Shown here: in pieces, positions 32,640-43,936 of the stretch | How the letters are laid out: every line of letters begins with the position of its first letter | Position numbering within the stretch: position 1 is the stretch's first letter | Assembly: GCA_002633025.1 (NCBI GenBank) | Contig: NMRB01000034.1 | Location: forward strand, 841,756 to 905,755 | Origin: Notospermus geniculatus | Taxonomy: Eukaryota; Nemertea; Pilidiophora; Heteronemertea; Lineidae | DNA length: 64,000 nt | Reading direction: 5' to 3' | The notes under the pieces: model-generated | Told to the model about the DNA's origin: nothing | What the model saw: the letters and a program-made list of their open reading frames with translations, nothing else | Databases searched by the model: none | Program-made: the position numbers and the translations under genes

Positions 32640-33334
32640 CACCACAAAGATGTGTGCACTACTTGCCATCCACAACATAGTGAAGTAATTCAGTATTGCA
32701 CTCAGGAGTGCATACGGCTGGGACAAATCAATTTTGCAGAAACCCTTCCGTTTGGCTTTCTTCATGTAGTCTAATAACTTAGGGCCCTTCTCGTTAACCC
32801 TTTGGGGACTAATCTCGCCCTGAGGCACACAGCCAGCTTATCAAAATTGCGAGGAGACAAGACATTCAAATGCCCATCGTGTAAAATGAGTTTAGATCGT
32901 GACCTCAACGGTGCTATCTATCATATTCAGAAAGCCTCTGAACGACATTTTTCACAGCAGAACTAAATAAAACAAATTTTCATAAATGTACGTGGTTGAC
33001 TCGCCACGAGATCATTTATTATATCCATTAGGGACATAATTTATGTCGTCTCGAAAGAGTTAACAACCGAATTCATGGCAGCCTCAATGTCATACCCCTC
33101 CTTTAAAAGCTTGAAATGACTGAGCATGAACTGCTTTTCAAAAAGAAATGGATCCATCAACTCCCCGACTGGCACAGACTTGTTTATCAGTGACCTCTGG
33201 TCTGCAAAGGTAGACGCCATGTAATCACCCACTTTCGAAAAGTACCAGTCCTTCTCCCAGTGGTGTTCTTTCATCCACCGCCTTTTTTCAGTAATATCCT
33301 CCAGATCATCAGTACAGAACCGCCAGGTACACAA
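32640..33334 (-). pseudogene. SAMD3-like gene fragment, copy 1, interrupted by a TTAA element
   Basis: The minus-strand reading contains WYFSKVGDYMASTFADQRSL, then PFLFEKQFMLSHFKLL and DIEAAMNSVVN. The frame is interrupted at N-E by a 262-bp element (32798-33059) and continues as EKGPKLLDYMKKAKR. The copy in unit 2 (36497-36760) reads straight through MNSVVNEKGPKLL. The 'VGDYMASTFADQR ... FLFEKQ..LSHFKLL' layout is the central module of the SAMD3-like family seen at 21.5-23.8 kb (recognised by pattern). Probably a dead fragment. Confidence 0.6.
32798..33059. mobile_element. piggyBac-like TTAA MITE with ccctttggggac end
   Basis: 262 bp flanked by TTAA at 32794-32797 and 33060-33063. Unit 2 has a single TTAA (36600-36603) and no insert. 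The left end, TTAAccctttggggac, resembles the TTAACCCTTT start of piggyBac-family elements; the right end is an imperfect inverse (gtcgtctcgaaagag). No ORF. Confidence 0.88.
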
Positions 33335-34099
33335 TCCTGGTTGCCACTACCAGTGATACTACCCCCGGTTTTCATTTTCTTTGCTTGTTTACTTTGACCA
33401 TCAGGACTGCATTTTCGCATTTCATTGTAGAGTTCATTTTCAGTTTCTATGGCAAGACTTGTCGCCCCTGTGCCTACAACTTCACCGTCAATTTCATCCC
33501 TAATAACGTCTTCGGATATTTCGAGATCATCTTCATAGCAAATTTCCTGACGTTATACCTCAAGCACTGTGTTGTTTTATGCAGCGCCAGAATTTCGGTG
33601 CTATGTCAACAAATCAGTGACCTTCCGACCAGCTGATTTGTTGTCCTGCACTACACTTCTTAATCAAGGTGCCTTGTCCCATGGAATAGTCGATCAGCCC
33701 AGTACTGTTCTGCCTGACACCAGTTGACACTGAACTCCTAACCTATTCATTCAGATCAAAACCAAGGCTCTGATTCCCAGGAAGGTCATCAGATTCACTC
33801 GACATAACTGTAACTTTCTCTGAAATAAACACACGACCCAATGTTCATAATCATAATTTAACTTTTCACGTTAAAGTCCCAAAAATTACGTTAGCTAACA
33901 CAACCTGAAAATTCAGTTGTTCAGCTAACGTTGGATTTTTAGTATCTATTAGTATCTATCGATTTTAGTATCTATTACTTGTATCTCCTTCTTCATGTGA
34001 CCCCTCGCATAACATAACTGTTTGGGTTCGGAGACTGTTTGGGCTACTCGCAGGGTACTGATCGACGTCTCCTTTAACCTGGGCCATTGAACTGTCTTT

Positions 34100-34230
34100 G
34101 GGGATTTGGCCTAGTGATTTAAGGCGTGCTGCCCCTTAGTGCTGGCGATTGATGCCTCATGCGAGGGTCCGTGGGTTCGAATCTGGAAGAAAGACGTGAT
34201 GACTTTCACCTTAGAAACCCGTGTCTACTT
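34100..34230 (+). repeat. tRNA-derived SINE, copy 2
   Basis: Near-identical to copy 1 (box A tttggcctagtgatttaagg, box B gggttcgaatc). Present because of the block duplication rather than independent insertion. Confidence 0.75.
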
Positions 34231-35252
34231 CTTATCACTTATGTTAGTTGCAATGGAATTTATTCCCAATTCCCACTGAAATTAACTATTTCTTGCACAG
34301 ACGCACGTATATTTAGAGAACCCGCTGTTTGTGTTATCTAAATTCTCTGTAGAATTACGTGTGTAATTGGCAAAAACCGCTGGAGCTACAGCAATGGTAT
34401 TTGCACCCAATCTGTGGCAACATGTTGGACATAGAACCATCATGGTGTTTTGCCAAAAATCAATTTTAATTAATTAAGAGAAAAATAACATTTTGTAAAA
34501 TGACTTTTTTCACAATTTTTGAAAAATCGTCCGATTTCAAATTTTCTTTCTTCATTACATTCAACTTGCCCGACTGACCACATCTCCAACTTTTCCCTTT
34601 TAAAATATCAAGAGAAAATGCCTCTTTTCGCATTTTGCAGCAAAATAAATCCCACTCATACAGTCAAGCAGACAACACCTCTGGGAGAGCCCCTCTTACC
34701 AGGGAATCTTGGCGTCATAACAGACTGTGATCAACAAAACCTGTGGTCTCCCAAGACTCTAATTATATTGATAGTATGACCTAACTTCCTTTTACAATAA
34801 AAGCCAATTCATGGTATTGATGAGGTCAGTGTCACTTCTCATTTGGTGCATAACGTGAGAACTGAACTGGAACAGCCCCGGTGTAAAAGAAATGCAGATG
34901 TTGGTCAGTCAGGCAAGTTGAATATAATGAAGAAAGAAAATTTGAACTTGAAATCGGAAGATTTTTCAAAAATGGTCAAAAAACTGATTTTATAAAATGG
35001 CATTTTTCTCCTAATTGATTAAAATTGATTTCTGGCAAAATACCATGGTTATGTGTCCAACATGTTGCTACAGATTGGGTGCAAATACCATTGCTGTAGC
35101 TCCAACGGTTTTTGAAATATTTAGGAAAACTTGCTGTCTTTTTACTTTCCTACAAGAGTGTACATACCAACCAAATAGAGCTGTCAGCAAGAGTCATCTG
35201 CTAAAGCTTAAGACCACCCATCTTATAGATTGCGAACCGATGCAATGATTAA

Positions 35253-35456
35253 AAAATGAGTGTAACACCTTGTTGTAGATCAACTGTTTATTGGTCCGAG
35301 GACCCGATACAAGCTTTCGACACTTACTGTGTCTTCATCAGGTATGTAGGATACCTTCATCAGGATACCTGATGAAGACACAGTAAGTGTCGAAAGCTTG
35401 TATCGGGTCCTCGGACCAATAAACAGTTGATCTACAACAAGGTGTTACACTCGTTT
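35253..35456. repeat. Near-perfect 95-bp inverted repeat of a LINE-tail-like sequence
   Basis: Arms (about 35253-35345 and 35362-35456) contain ggtgttacac, caataaacagttgatc, cgaaagcttgtatcgggtcc and gaagacacagtaagtgtcg, with a short centre. gaagacacagtaagtgtcgaa is a hairpin motif of the kind found at LINE 3' ends. Two such ends are joined tail-to-tail or head-to-head. Confidence 0.85.
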
Positions 35457-36496
35457 TTTACGTATTTCTAAGATCAACACGGCAACCTACCAACTATCTA
35501 TCTTGATGCAATGATTGGTAGCCAATAAATTGTAGTGGCAATCATGCTGTAAAATAATGCAATAATGCAATGAGAGAGCACTTATAAATTTATGGGTGAT
35601 CGTAAACATCTGCTAACAACTGTGCCTTACCATTAATACCCAAATCTCAGTCCGTCACTGGGCTGTCGGCTGTCGTGGAGACTCTGGCGCGAGAATGGCT
35701 GAACAGTTACACAAATATAACAGTTCAAGGGTTCTACTAATATGTGGAGCCTTTGAACTTCTTAGTGCCTATGGCTTTTACCTTTCATTTCTGGTGCAGG
35801 GGTCATGCCTCCCCTTCCCGTTCTCTCCGGGTGTCCTTTATTATACTTAGCAGCAAAGTTTCCCTACAGTATTGAGTAGGTGTATGGAAACCGGCGGGAG
35901 CGGGACGGTGAGGCATGTGCCCTGCTTCTGTCTTTGTTTGGTTTTTCGTTTCTACTTTCGCCATCTTGATTTAGAAAACGTTTTTGTATTTCACGGGAGA
36001 GAACGGTGATAGGCGTTTCGCCTGTTGTTCAATCCCCTTCACTTCTTGTGAATAAAATACGTTTATATAAAAAAAACCCAAATCTACACGCGATGAGGAG
36101 TCATGATTCTCAGTTCTCAGTCGTCCAATACACCATGATGTAACTGTGAAGAGAGTAGGCTGAGGCTGTGCAATTAACAACTTCCCTTCCCACTGCTGTG
36201 CATTCGTGACTCTCACTGTGGCAGAGAGACTAGGCATTATATCTATCACAGAGCTGTTGCTACCAGTTTAAACCCAGCACTGGCAGGGAACAAGCGAACT
36301 AAAAAGCAGTGTGCAGAGGAGCATCGAGGAAAAAAAGACCTTCCAATAATGACGCAGTTGGATGAAAGTTCTATCACCACTTCGTTGTAAAGGCTTTGAA
36401 TGGCATTATCAGGAAGGGTTCAGAATAATTTGAATGATACACCATGCACCACAAAGATGTGTGCACTACTTGCCATCCACAACATAGTGAAGTAAT

Positions 36497-36760
36497 TCAG
36501 TATTGCACTCGGAGTGCATACGGCTGGGACAAATCAATTTTGCAGTAACCCTTCCGTTTGGCTTTCTTCATGTAGTCTAATAACTTAGGGCCCTTCTCGT
36601 TAACAACCGAATTCATGGCAGCCTCAATGTCATACCCATCCTTTAAAAGCTTGAAATGACTGAGAATGAACTGCTTTTCAAAAAGAAATGGATATGCCTC
36701 CGTCAATTCCCCCGACTGGCACAGACTTGTTTATCAGTGACCTCTGGTCTGCAAAGGTAG
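36497..36760 (-). pseudogene. SAMD3-like gene fragment, copy 2 (uninterrupted)
   Basis: Minus-strand frame YPFLFEKQFILSHFKLLKDG, then DIEAAMNSVVNEKGPKLLDY and KKAKRKGYCKIDLSQPYAL. It corresponds to 32640-33225 without the MITE. Short, lacks surrounding modules, and is part of the duplicated block. Confidence 0.6.
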
Positions 36761-36779
36761 ACGCCATGGTTAGGTAGAC

Positions 36780-37780
36780 GCCAAGTTACTCAGTCCATTT
36801 TGACTCGGTCCATAGAATGGATACTACCCAAAACCATGATGCAGCGTCATGGCACGCGCCACAACGTAACTTTTCATTGGCCCAATTCATCAGAATATTG
36901 ACGTCGCATCGTCCGCCGTCTAATCGTCGTGTATGGCAACGCCCCTCTCCTCTTAGTCGACCGTTGTACAATTGACCATGCCCCCGTGACCCAGTGGCGC
37001 GAAAAGTAGAGCGTTAACAATTAGCCGAATTAGGGAAGTTCCGCTTGGGGGAACCCTGGCTAAGGAAAGGTCACAAATACTTGTCATGTCAAGTTGTAAG
37101 GCCCTAATAATAAGACTATTATTCTCTAATAGGGAGTAGTGAATTTATCTCACCGATGCAAAAGAATATGCCCCAAAGTTGGGAAACACGCCAGGGAAAC
37201 TACAGCTATGAATCGGAGTCAATACTGTGTGTCCAACATGGCAGCCGCGATCAAGTAGATCGTGATTTTCACTCAATAAAAACATGATTTCTCACATGAT
37301 AGGACCGGACAAATATGCGAGAAGTAAGAAAAGGGATACAATCAACCAGGGGAAGGTTGACCATTATTAAATTACTCTTATTAAAACAACATATTTTATA
37401 GTGCCCTTATCATTAAAAATGCTCAAAGGCACTTCACATGAGAGGTAATAGGTGCAGAGGATTAAAACATAAGCTAAAACGTAAAACAATTAGAATAAAA
37501 CTAGAAATTTAAAAAAAGATATGTTTTTAAGGCCCTCTTAAAAGCACCAAAGTCATCAATTCTCCTCACCTCCACCGGCAGCTCTTTCCATGCCTTCGGT
37601 GCTGCCACCCGAAAAGTTCGTTCTCCATAGCTTGTCCTATATCTTGGCAAAGTGAGCAGTCTCTGCTGGGATGACTGCAGAGCCCTGTCCTGTCCTTAGC
37701 CTTACATAAATATTTTTTTTAAATGAGATATTAGAGCCCAAATACATCGACACCCTCGATCACTGTAGAACCACACGTGT
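36780..37780. other. Intergenic stretch, mostly unique
   Basis: No gene seen. A 37540-37690 segment reading rc as ...GLQSSQQRLLTLPRYRTSYGERTFRVAAPKAWKELPVEVR may be the tail of a LINE reverse transcriptase on the minus strand (R-x-Y-G-x-R-x-F-x-V-x-A-P-x-x-W-x-x-L-P pattern); it is too short to be sure. Confidence 0.4.
37540..37690 (-). pseudogene. Short LINE reverse-transcriptase tail remnant
   Basis: On the minus strand the translation carries the common LINE C-terminal signature: TSYGERTFRVAAPKAWKELP, followed by EVRRIDDFGAFKRALKTYLF. The pattern Y-G-x-R-x-F ... A-P-x-x-W-x-x-L-P, then F-K-x-x-L-K-T-x-L-F, is frequent in CR1/L2/Rex-type proteins. Only the end is present. Confidence 0.65.
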
Positions 37781-38795
37781 ACTGTAGGCCTACATGATGT
37801 ACACTCTTGTAGGAAAGTAAAAGGACAGCAAGTTATCCTTAATATCTCAAAAACCACTGGCGCTACAGCAATGGTATTTGCACCCAATCTGTAGCAACAT
37901 GTTGGGCATAGAAACATGGTGTTTTGCCAGAAATCAATTTTAATTAATTGAGAGAAAAATGACATTTTATAAAGTCGCTTTTTTGACAATTTTTGAAAAA
38001 TCGTCCGATTTCAAATTTTCTTTCTTCATTATATCCAACTTGCCTGACTGACCAACATCTGCAACTTTTCCTTTTTAGAATCTGAAGAGAAAATGTCTTT
38101 TTTGGCATTTTTTAGCAAAAATAAATCCCACTCACACAGTCATCTGGAAACACCTCTGGGACAGCCCCTCTTTACGGATTTTATACTCTGAAGAGCAGGC
38201 CTGGGGCAGTTCCAGTTCAGTTCTCACGTTATGCACCAAATGAGAAGTGACACTGACTTCAACCCATGTCTGTTCAGTGCAAAACCTCATCAATACCATG
38301 AATTGGTTTTATTTGTAAAAGGAAGTTATGTCATACTGTCAATATAACCAGAGTCTTGGGAGACCACAGGTTTTGTTGATCACTGTCTGTTATGACAACA
38401 AGATTCCCGGCTAAGAGGGGCTGTCCTAGAGGTGTTGTCTGTTTGACTGTATGAGTGGAATTTATTTTGCTGAAAAATGAAAAAAGAGGCACTTTCTCTT
38501 GATATTTTAAAAGGGAAAAGTTGCAGATGTTGGTCAGTCAGGCAAGTGGAATGTAATGAAGAAAGAAAATTTAAAATCCGACGATTTTTCAAAAATTGTG
38601 AAAAAAGTCATTTTACAAAATGTCATTTATCTCTTAATTAATTAAAATTGATTTTTGTCAAAACACCATGGTTCTATGCCCAACATGTTGCTACAGATTG
38701 GGTGCAAATACCATTGCTGTAGCTCCAATGGTTTTTGAGATATTAAGGATAACTTGCTGTCCTTTTACTTTCCTACAAGAGTGTACATGTACGCG
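37780..38795. mobile_element. Large foldback with arms of about 480 bp
   Basis: The left arm starts gtacactcttgtaggaaag and the right arm ends ctttcctacaagagtgtac. The arms share ttgcacccaatctg, aattttaattaatt and tttttgaaaaatcgtccga. Single-armed relatives occur in the duplicated blocks at 31340-31935 and 34360-35160. No transposase. Target duplicate not identified. Confidence 0.82.
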
Positions 38796-38921
38796 GGCCG
38801 GACACGTCACTTCGTCTATTCTTCACATTGCCCCCTCCCCTTTCAAAAATTGATGTCTTCGTCAATCATGTCATCAAACGTCCTACAGTTTCATACCTGC
38901 AATCACTCCTCTTCAACAGTA

Positions 38922-40107
38922 TCACTCCCACCATCTTCTATCGTCCCTCCGTCTCTGTTTCTCCTCTCGCCTTCTCCTCTCAGCCCTATCCCGTCTTCTC
39001 ATCTCTTCTCTCTCACGTCTCCTCCTCATCTCCTCTCTCTGCCTGTACCATCCCCTTTCAGGCGACCTCACCCGTCTGTCCAGTACTCTAACTTGGCTCC
39101 CTACGTCTGTCTCCTGTCTTTCGTCCGCTTCTCCTTCCTCCTTACCGCTCTTAAAGCCCCACTGTATTGAATTTGAAAAACACTAATCATCGCCGCGATT
39201 CTCGACGTCAGTGCACGACGTCAGTGTAGTGTAAAATGCATTACGCTCTATCTGAATACATTAGAACTCTCCATGCAGTTTTTTTTCAATGTGTGCTGAA
39301 AACTAGGCCTTAATTCTCTGAAGTACGTATCAGGCAAGCATTTTGGGGACCTTCACGAACTATGAGACATCTATGTTCACTCTCCTAACATTTTGAAAAT
39401 ATCATAAAATTCAATACAATGGGGCTTTAACGTCTCTCTCCCGTCTTTCATCTGCTTCTTCTTCCTCCCCACAGTCAACTTTCTCCGTATCTTCCGCACT
39501 TTCCCTGTCTTTTTCCACTACCTCCCCTCTGGCCTCTTCCTGCACATCTCCGTCGATCACTGCTCTTATCTCTTCTTGAGACACCTCCAGTACGGGCCAT
39601 TCGTTTTCTCGCTCTTGACGCGGATGACACGCACACTTACAGGTGCTTTTCTTCCTTCTCTGCTTCTCTACCCATGACTTGGTCGCCCGAACTAAATTCT
39701 CCACGGCCCTCTTCACTTCTTCTAATACGTCACTGCTTTCCTCTTCTCTCTGGTCACTCCCCGCTCCACTCGGACAACGAACTGTCTCCGTATCATCGTC
39801 TTCAATTGATGGATTCCTCACTTGTACTATCTCCTCGTCTAATTCTAGGGCGTCCTCATCACCACTCGTAGAATCTGTCGCCTCAGAGCTATTGCTGATA
39901 ACTGTGCCCCCGTCTGTATCATCCAGCGTCGCCCCCTCTCTTCTTCTCATTCTTTCTACTCTCTCCTGCGATATCTCCTCGGGGAGTTCTTCGGCATCCA
40001 TTACTCCAGTTTCTGTGTTTACGCCATGCTTGAAAAGCGTGTGTAATCTCATTTCGTCGAAGTGCAATATTGCCGGGCACGCCATGCACTGCCACAATGG
40101 ACCAATC
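38922..40107 (-). pseudogene. Highly charged zinc-finger-like protein exon split by a TTAA MITE
   Basis: The exon opens at a strong acceptor, ttttatctttgcag|tgaga (40107). It encodes a C2H2-like finger (C-M-A-C ... H-T-L-F-K-H), then acidic Ser/Thr/Asp-rich sequence, a KKSTCKCACH segment and an acidic E/D/R-rich tail. The tail is interrupted by the MITE at 39155-39426. Omitting the MITE and one TTAA, the frame continues in phase from ...RERDV to KSGKEEGEADER and runs about 75 more charged, Arg/Glu-rich codons to a TGA at 38922-38924. No family recognised; it may be an element ORF1/Gag-like protein or a host gene. Confidence 0.55.
39155..39426. mobile_element. TTAA MITE, copy 2 (inside a coding exon)
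   Basis: Ends agccccactgtattgaatt...aattcaatacaatggggct, flanked by TTAA (39151-39154, 39427-39430). Homologous throughout to 19758-20006. Interrupts the charged-protein exon at 38922-40107. Confidence 0.9.
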
Positions 40108-40176
40108 TCACTGCAAAGATAAAATGCTATCCTTAACATAATTTGATAAATAAAAAGGCAATTTCCAGGGTGTTTG

Positions 40177-40260
40177 CGAATTTTCGACCCCAACCGGGGT
40201 CTTCTTCAGGCTGGTACTTTACAATCCGAAACTCTAGAACAGACTGAGCTGAAACCCAAA
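40177..40260 (-). mobile_element. Short LINE 3'-end fragment
   Basis: Contains gaccccggttggggtcg on the minus strand with flanking sequence matching the insert at 31139-31317. No target duplicate determined. Confidence 0.6.
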
Positions 40261-40323
40261 TGTAGATATGAAGTATCCCATCCAAACATGACGTGACAGC
40301 AATTAAGGAAAGAAAAGAGTACA

Positions 40324-40612
40324 NNNNNNNNNNNNNNNNNNNNNNNNNNNNNNNNNNNNNNNNNNNNNNNNNNNNNNNNNNNNNNNNNNNNNNNNNNNNN
40401 NNNNNNNNNNNNNNNNNNNNNNNNNNNNNNNNNNNNNNNNNNNNNNNNNNNNNNNNNNNNNNNNNNNNNNNNNNNNNNNNNNNNNNNNNNNNNNNNNNNN
40501 NNNNNNNNNNNNNNNNNNNNNNNNNNNNNNNNNNNNNNNNNNNNNNNNNNNNNNNNNNNNNNNNNNNNNNNNNNNNNNNNNNNNNNNNNNNNNNNNNNNN
40601 NNNNNNNNNNNN
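40324..40612. other. Assembly gap (run of N)
   Basis: Undetermined bases. The right edge falls exactly at the end of an inverted-repeat element, so the gap probably reflects repeat-induced assembly failure. Confidence 0.95.
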
Positions 40613-41426
40613 TATCGGGTGGGCCAAAAAAAACGCATCGAACTTCAAATCTTGATTTCTCAACAACTGTCTATTATAATTCAATGAAATTTGGTACCGT
40701 ATCATTTAGGGATGTTTTGTTTAACGTGTTAAATTTTTGCGTTGATACCTTTCGTATTAAGACCGTACCACTCAATATAAAAATCGCTGTAAATATATGT
40801 AATTCCGGAATCCAATAAGATACGAAAAAAACCGTCCCAAACTTCAAATTTCTATTTCTCAATAACTATTCGTTATAACCCAATGAAAATTCACTCAATA
40901 CTGTTCCGTGGCTATGTTTCTACAATGTGAAAGTTTCAGCACATTATCTTTGGTATTAAGACTGTGGCACCAAATGTAAAAACCATAGTAATCATTCATC
41001 ATATTTCAAGAGACAATGGTGAAACTTTGCAATGCTCAATTCCAATATGGCGTTATAGTAACCAGCGCCATAGCGTAGATATTGAAGTTATTGCGCTAAC
41101 ACTTTCACGTCTTAGAGGCAATATCATGGAGCAGTGTTAGGCGAAATTTCATTGAGTTGTAGTAAAGCGTTTGTAAGAAATGGAAATTTAAATTTCGGGA
41201 AGTTTTCATCCACCTGTTTCTCATCGGATTCCGGAATCGCATTTTTTTACCATTATTTTTAAAATGAGTGATACGGGCCTAATACCAAAGGTATCAATGC
41301 AGAAATTTTACAGGTTAAACAAAACATCTTTAAATGATATGGTACCAAATTTCATTGTATTATAATGGACAGTTGTTGAGAAATCAAGATTTGAAGTTCG
41401 ATGCGTTTTTTTGGGCCCACCCGATA
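40613..41426. mobile_element. Foldback with tatcgggtgggcc ends
   Basis: Left end tatcgggtgggccaaaaaaa and right end complement ttttttgggcccacccgata. Inner arm words gaacttcaaatcttgatttc and tcaacaactgtc occur on both sides. ta at each end suggests a TA target (Tc1/mariner-like), but the left flank is the N gap so the duplicate cannot be confirmed. Confidence 0.75.
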
Positions 41427-41689
41427 CAAGGTACAGATCAAAAGAAACGGATTTAATAAGAATGGCGAAAGTAAAAGGATAATTCAAATAAAATATAATA
41501 AGGTATAATAAGGTGGTGGTGTTCAATGCCGGTGTCCAAAGGCCGCTCGCTACGTAACGCAGATCTAAAACATTAGAGGGAAAAGTAGGAGGGAAAGTAG
41601 GAGAAGGGACCTAAGTCACAGAAGAAACTTGATAGACATTCAGAAACCGCCAGCGTGCGCAATAATTATAAAATATCTAATACTTCGTG

Positions 41690-42410
41690 CAACTCAGTAA
41701 GGAACGCCGCTGTAGAATTGAGGATGGATATATGTTAACCTGCTTACAAAACTCTGCATCACCATATAATAATACATTTACCCGCTGATCGGAGGATAAC
41801 ATTTCAAAAAACCTTTGGGCGAAATTGTAAACAGAAGAGTTGAAAAAACATTTCACGTCGGCTGTTAAATAACGGACAATGCAGTAGTAGGTGTTTGGTG
41901 GATTGCATCCGAAAGCCACACTTGCAACTAGGGGTTAAGACATTGGTGAAATTATGTGCATGAAGGTGGCTCCTGAATATCAAATCACATCTAGTTTTGT
42001 TCAACACAATTTCAACATTGCGCGGTAAGTTAAGTTTCGTTGAAGGAAATTCGATCTTTTCACCTTTTATAAATTGACGAACATTATACTTAAAAGAATT
42101 TCTGGACAAGCGGTCTTTGATGGCCGGAGGAACAGATTCCCAGTATCTCATTGCACTTAAGATTGGAGAACGACGCATTCGTGAAGATAACGTAGCAGGC
42201 AATATAAATGATCTTTGATGTCTCAAACGGTTGTTCACGTTAGGGTTACGATATCCATTGATCGTGTTTTGTAAATAAAACGGTATATTACCATTTACAC
42301 TATCACACATCAATAAAACTTTTTTCTCTTTACGCCGATCAGCTAAATTCAGCCAACCTAGACTACGAAGAACCTTATAAGAACTTGTTCCGTGAACACA
42401 ACCAGACAAA
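41690..42410 (-). pseudogene. LINE reverse-transcriptase C-terminus, 5'-truncated and frameshifted
   Basis: Minus-strand VHGTSSYKVLRSLGWLNLAD, then RRKEKKVLLMCDSVNG, matches the post-RT thumb of jockey/CR1/L2-type LINEs (S-L-G-W-x-x-L-x-x-R-R-K ... K-x-V-N-G). A C-x-C ... H-L-L-L-H-C-P-L-F Cys/His block follows, typical of the C-terminus. After C-P-L-F the frame shifts once (about 41830) into NFAQRFFEMLSSDQRVNVLL. The 5' boundary falls at about 42410 against a Gypsy integrase, indicating insertion into it. Confidence 0.82.
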
Positions 42411-43080
42411 ATCACCCCGTCGGTACTTCGTCACAGTAGCTTTGGCATCAAATGTTGCCTTCTGTCGTCTTGCTTTCTGTTCGAGATGTATCCTCGCAAC
42501 TTCGTGGGCTCTTTGGAGTCTTTCTTTCAGTTTCTCAACAAAGTCACCATTATGTTGACACATCTTCCCCTGTTGCCGTCTTACATCCAAAGGCAATCTC
42601 TTCCGGTAGCTTTACCTCTCGCCCGAGCATGAGTAAGTTTGGAGTAAAGCCAGTCGTCTCATTCGGGGTAGCCCGATACGCACCAGCCAAGCAACCAAAT
42701 ATTTGTCCCAGTTCGTCGGTTCACCCTCTAAATAGGCTTTCACCATGTCTATCATCGTCTTGTTAAACCTCTCAGCCTCTCCGATGTATCTCGGATTTCC
42801 AGGTGTCGTCCTCGTTTTCCTAACCTCCTGCAAGTCGCAAAGTTCTGTGAATATCTTACTATCATAGTTTCTCCCCTGATCGCTGTGGATGTCTAGCGGA
42901 CAACCATACTGTGACATAACCTCACTCTACAATATCCTGGCACTCGTCATAGCCGTCTGATCAGGAGTGGGGAATATTTCAAACCAACGTGTAAAGTGAT
43001 TTGTCACGACCAGAATGTGACTATTTCCGGCCTCCGTTACGGGTAATGGACCGACGAAATCTGTGCACAGTCAAGGAATC
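42400..43080 (-). pseudogene. Ty3/Gypsy integrase fragment
   Basis: Minus-strand blocks in order: FVGPLPVTEAGNSHILVVTN, then HFTRWFEIFPTPDQ (about 43075-42960); GCPLDIHSDQGRNYDSKIF, then LCDLQEVRKTRTTPGNP and EAERFNKTMIDMV (about 42910-42740); and YRRGDFVWL near 42400. These are the D, D and E regions of the retroelement integrase core. A stop at about 42928 and frame changes show decay. RT, RNase H and LTRs are not seen. Confidence 0.88.
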
Positions 43081-43098
43081 TTGTAGGATATACAGTTC

Positions 43099-43338
43099 TC
43101 AGATCATTTGTGTGTCATTCCGATCCACATTCAGAAAGACCGATGCCATGAAGTTCTTCACTGGATGGGGGACATGTGCATCCCATTTACGCATCACATC
43201 AAAGTCCTCACTCATGATAAGAGGATCATGCATCCAAGACGACAAAAAGCACTTTGAACAGTATGGACCAAAGTGGCTTGGAGATGAAGATGATTCCATT
43301 TTGGAATGAAGGTACACTCCCATGTCATTGCGTTTCAT
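43099..43338 (-). pseudogene. Decayed coding segment, unrecognised family (3' part)
   Basis: Minus-strand frame with KRNDMGVYLHSKMESS and SEDFDVMRKWDAHVPHPVKN. It directly follows the block ending at 43335 but in a shifted frame. It may be the same gene with a frameshift or a small intron. No domain recognised. Confidence 0.35.
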
Positions 43339-43936
43339 TTTCCAATGGGTTTCATACCGTCTCTTATTCTGGCATCAGACACGACAACAGAATCCTTTTC
43401 AACGAAAAATACATGCAAATGACAGATCGAATGATGAGAGACGTGCTTACTAATTTGGCATAGTAGACGTTGACATTCTTCAAATGATGATGCAGCATCT
43501 TGAATGGTATCATTTCCAGCTTCAATCAGCACAATTAAACTACATGTATTTCCAAACATTGAATCTGAGGCATGGTAGGCCACTGCATGGTAGGCCACTA
43601 CCATGAAACCTGGACAGGCCCGCAAATAGTCAGTCAGCACCACTGTCAGCTCACTTTCCAGAACTGCTGGATCATGGGAGATGCCGTTCACATCAACTAA
43701 GGCTGAAGAGATCCTCATCCCTAAACTGATCCTTTCCTTTTGACTTCTAGTGTAAGATATGTTCATCTTTTTCACTGACTGTCCAAAACTGTACCCCGTT
43801 TCACACGGGTATTCGAAAAACCTGGATGACTGGATTTACTGGATTGTGCGTCATTGCTCACTGCCGCCTGAACCAATTCATTAAAGCTGAACTGCATGAA
43901 CAAAAACACCACAGCGCCGCAGCATGGTGGTCTACT

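Larger units (their letters stand above)
30625..33225. repeat. Duplicated block, unit 1
   Basis: Matches unit 2 (33850-36772) in segments: 30625-31131 with 33850-34350, 31325-31935 with 34351-34975, and 32325-33225 with 36128-36772. Unit 1 has two insertions that unit 2 lacks (31139-31317 and 32798-33059). Unit 2 has extra sequence around 35000-36100. Both contain a SINE, a foldback-derived segment and a gene fragment. Confidence 0.88.
33850..36772. repeat. Duplicated block, unit 2
   Basis: See unit 1 (30625-33225). This copy preserves empty sites for the LINE tail (34344-34357) and the piggyBac-like MITE (36600-36603). It additionally holds the inverted LINE-tail palindrome (35253-35456) and other sequence between 35000 and 36100. 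Confidence 0.88.

Noticed and set aside
38754-40122. Plus-strand Ser/Pro-rich ORFs (38754-39170, 39643-40122)
   Set aside because: They are antisense of the Glu/Arg/Asp-rich exon on the minus strand, which has a splice acceptor and a zinc-finger-like block.
40133-40705. Open frames crossing the N run
   Set aside because: Composed mostly of undetermined residues; no evidence of coding.
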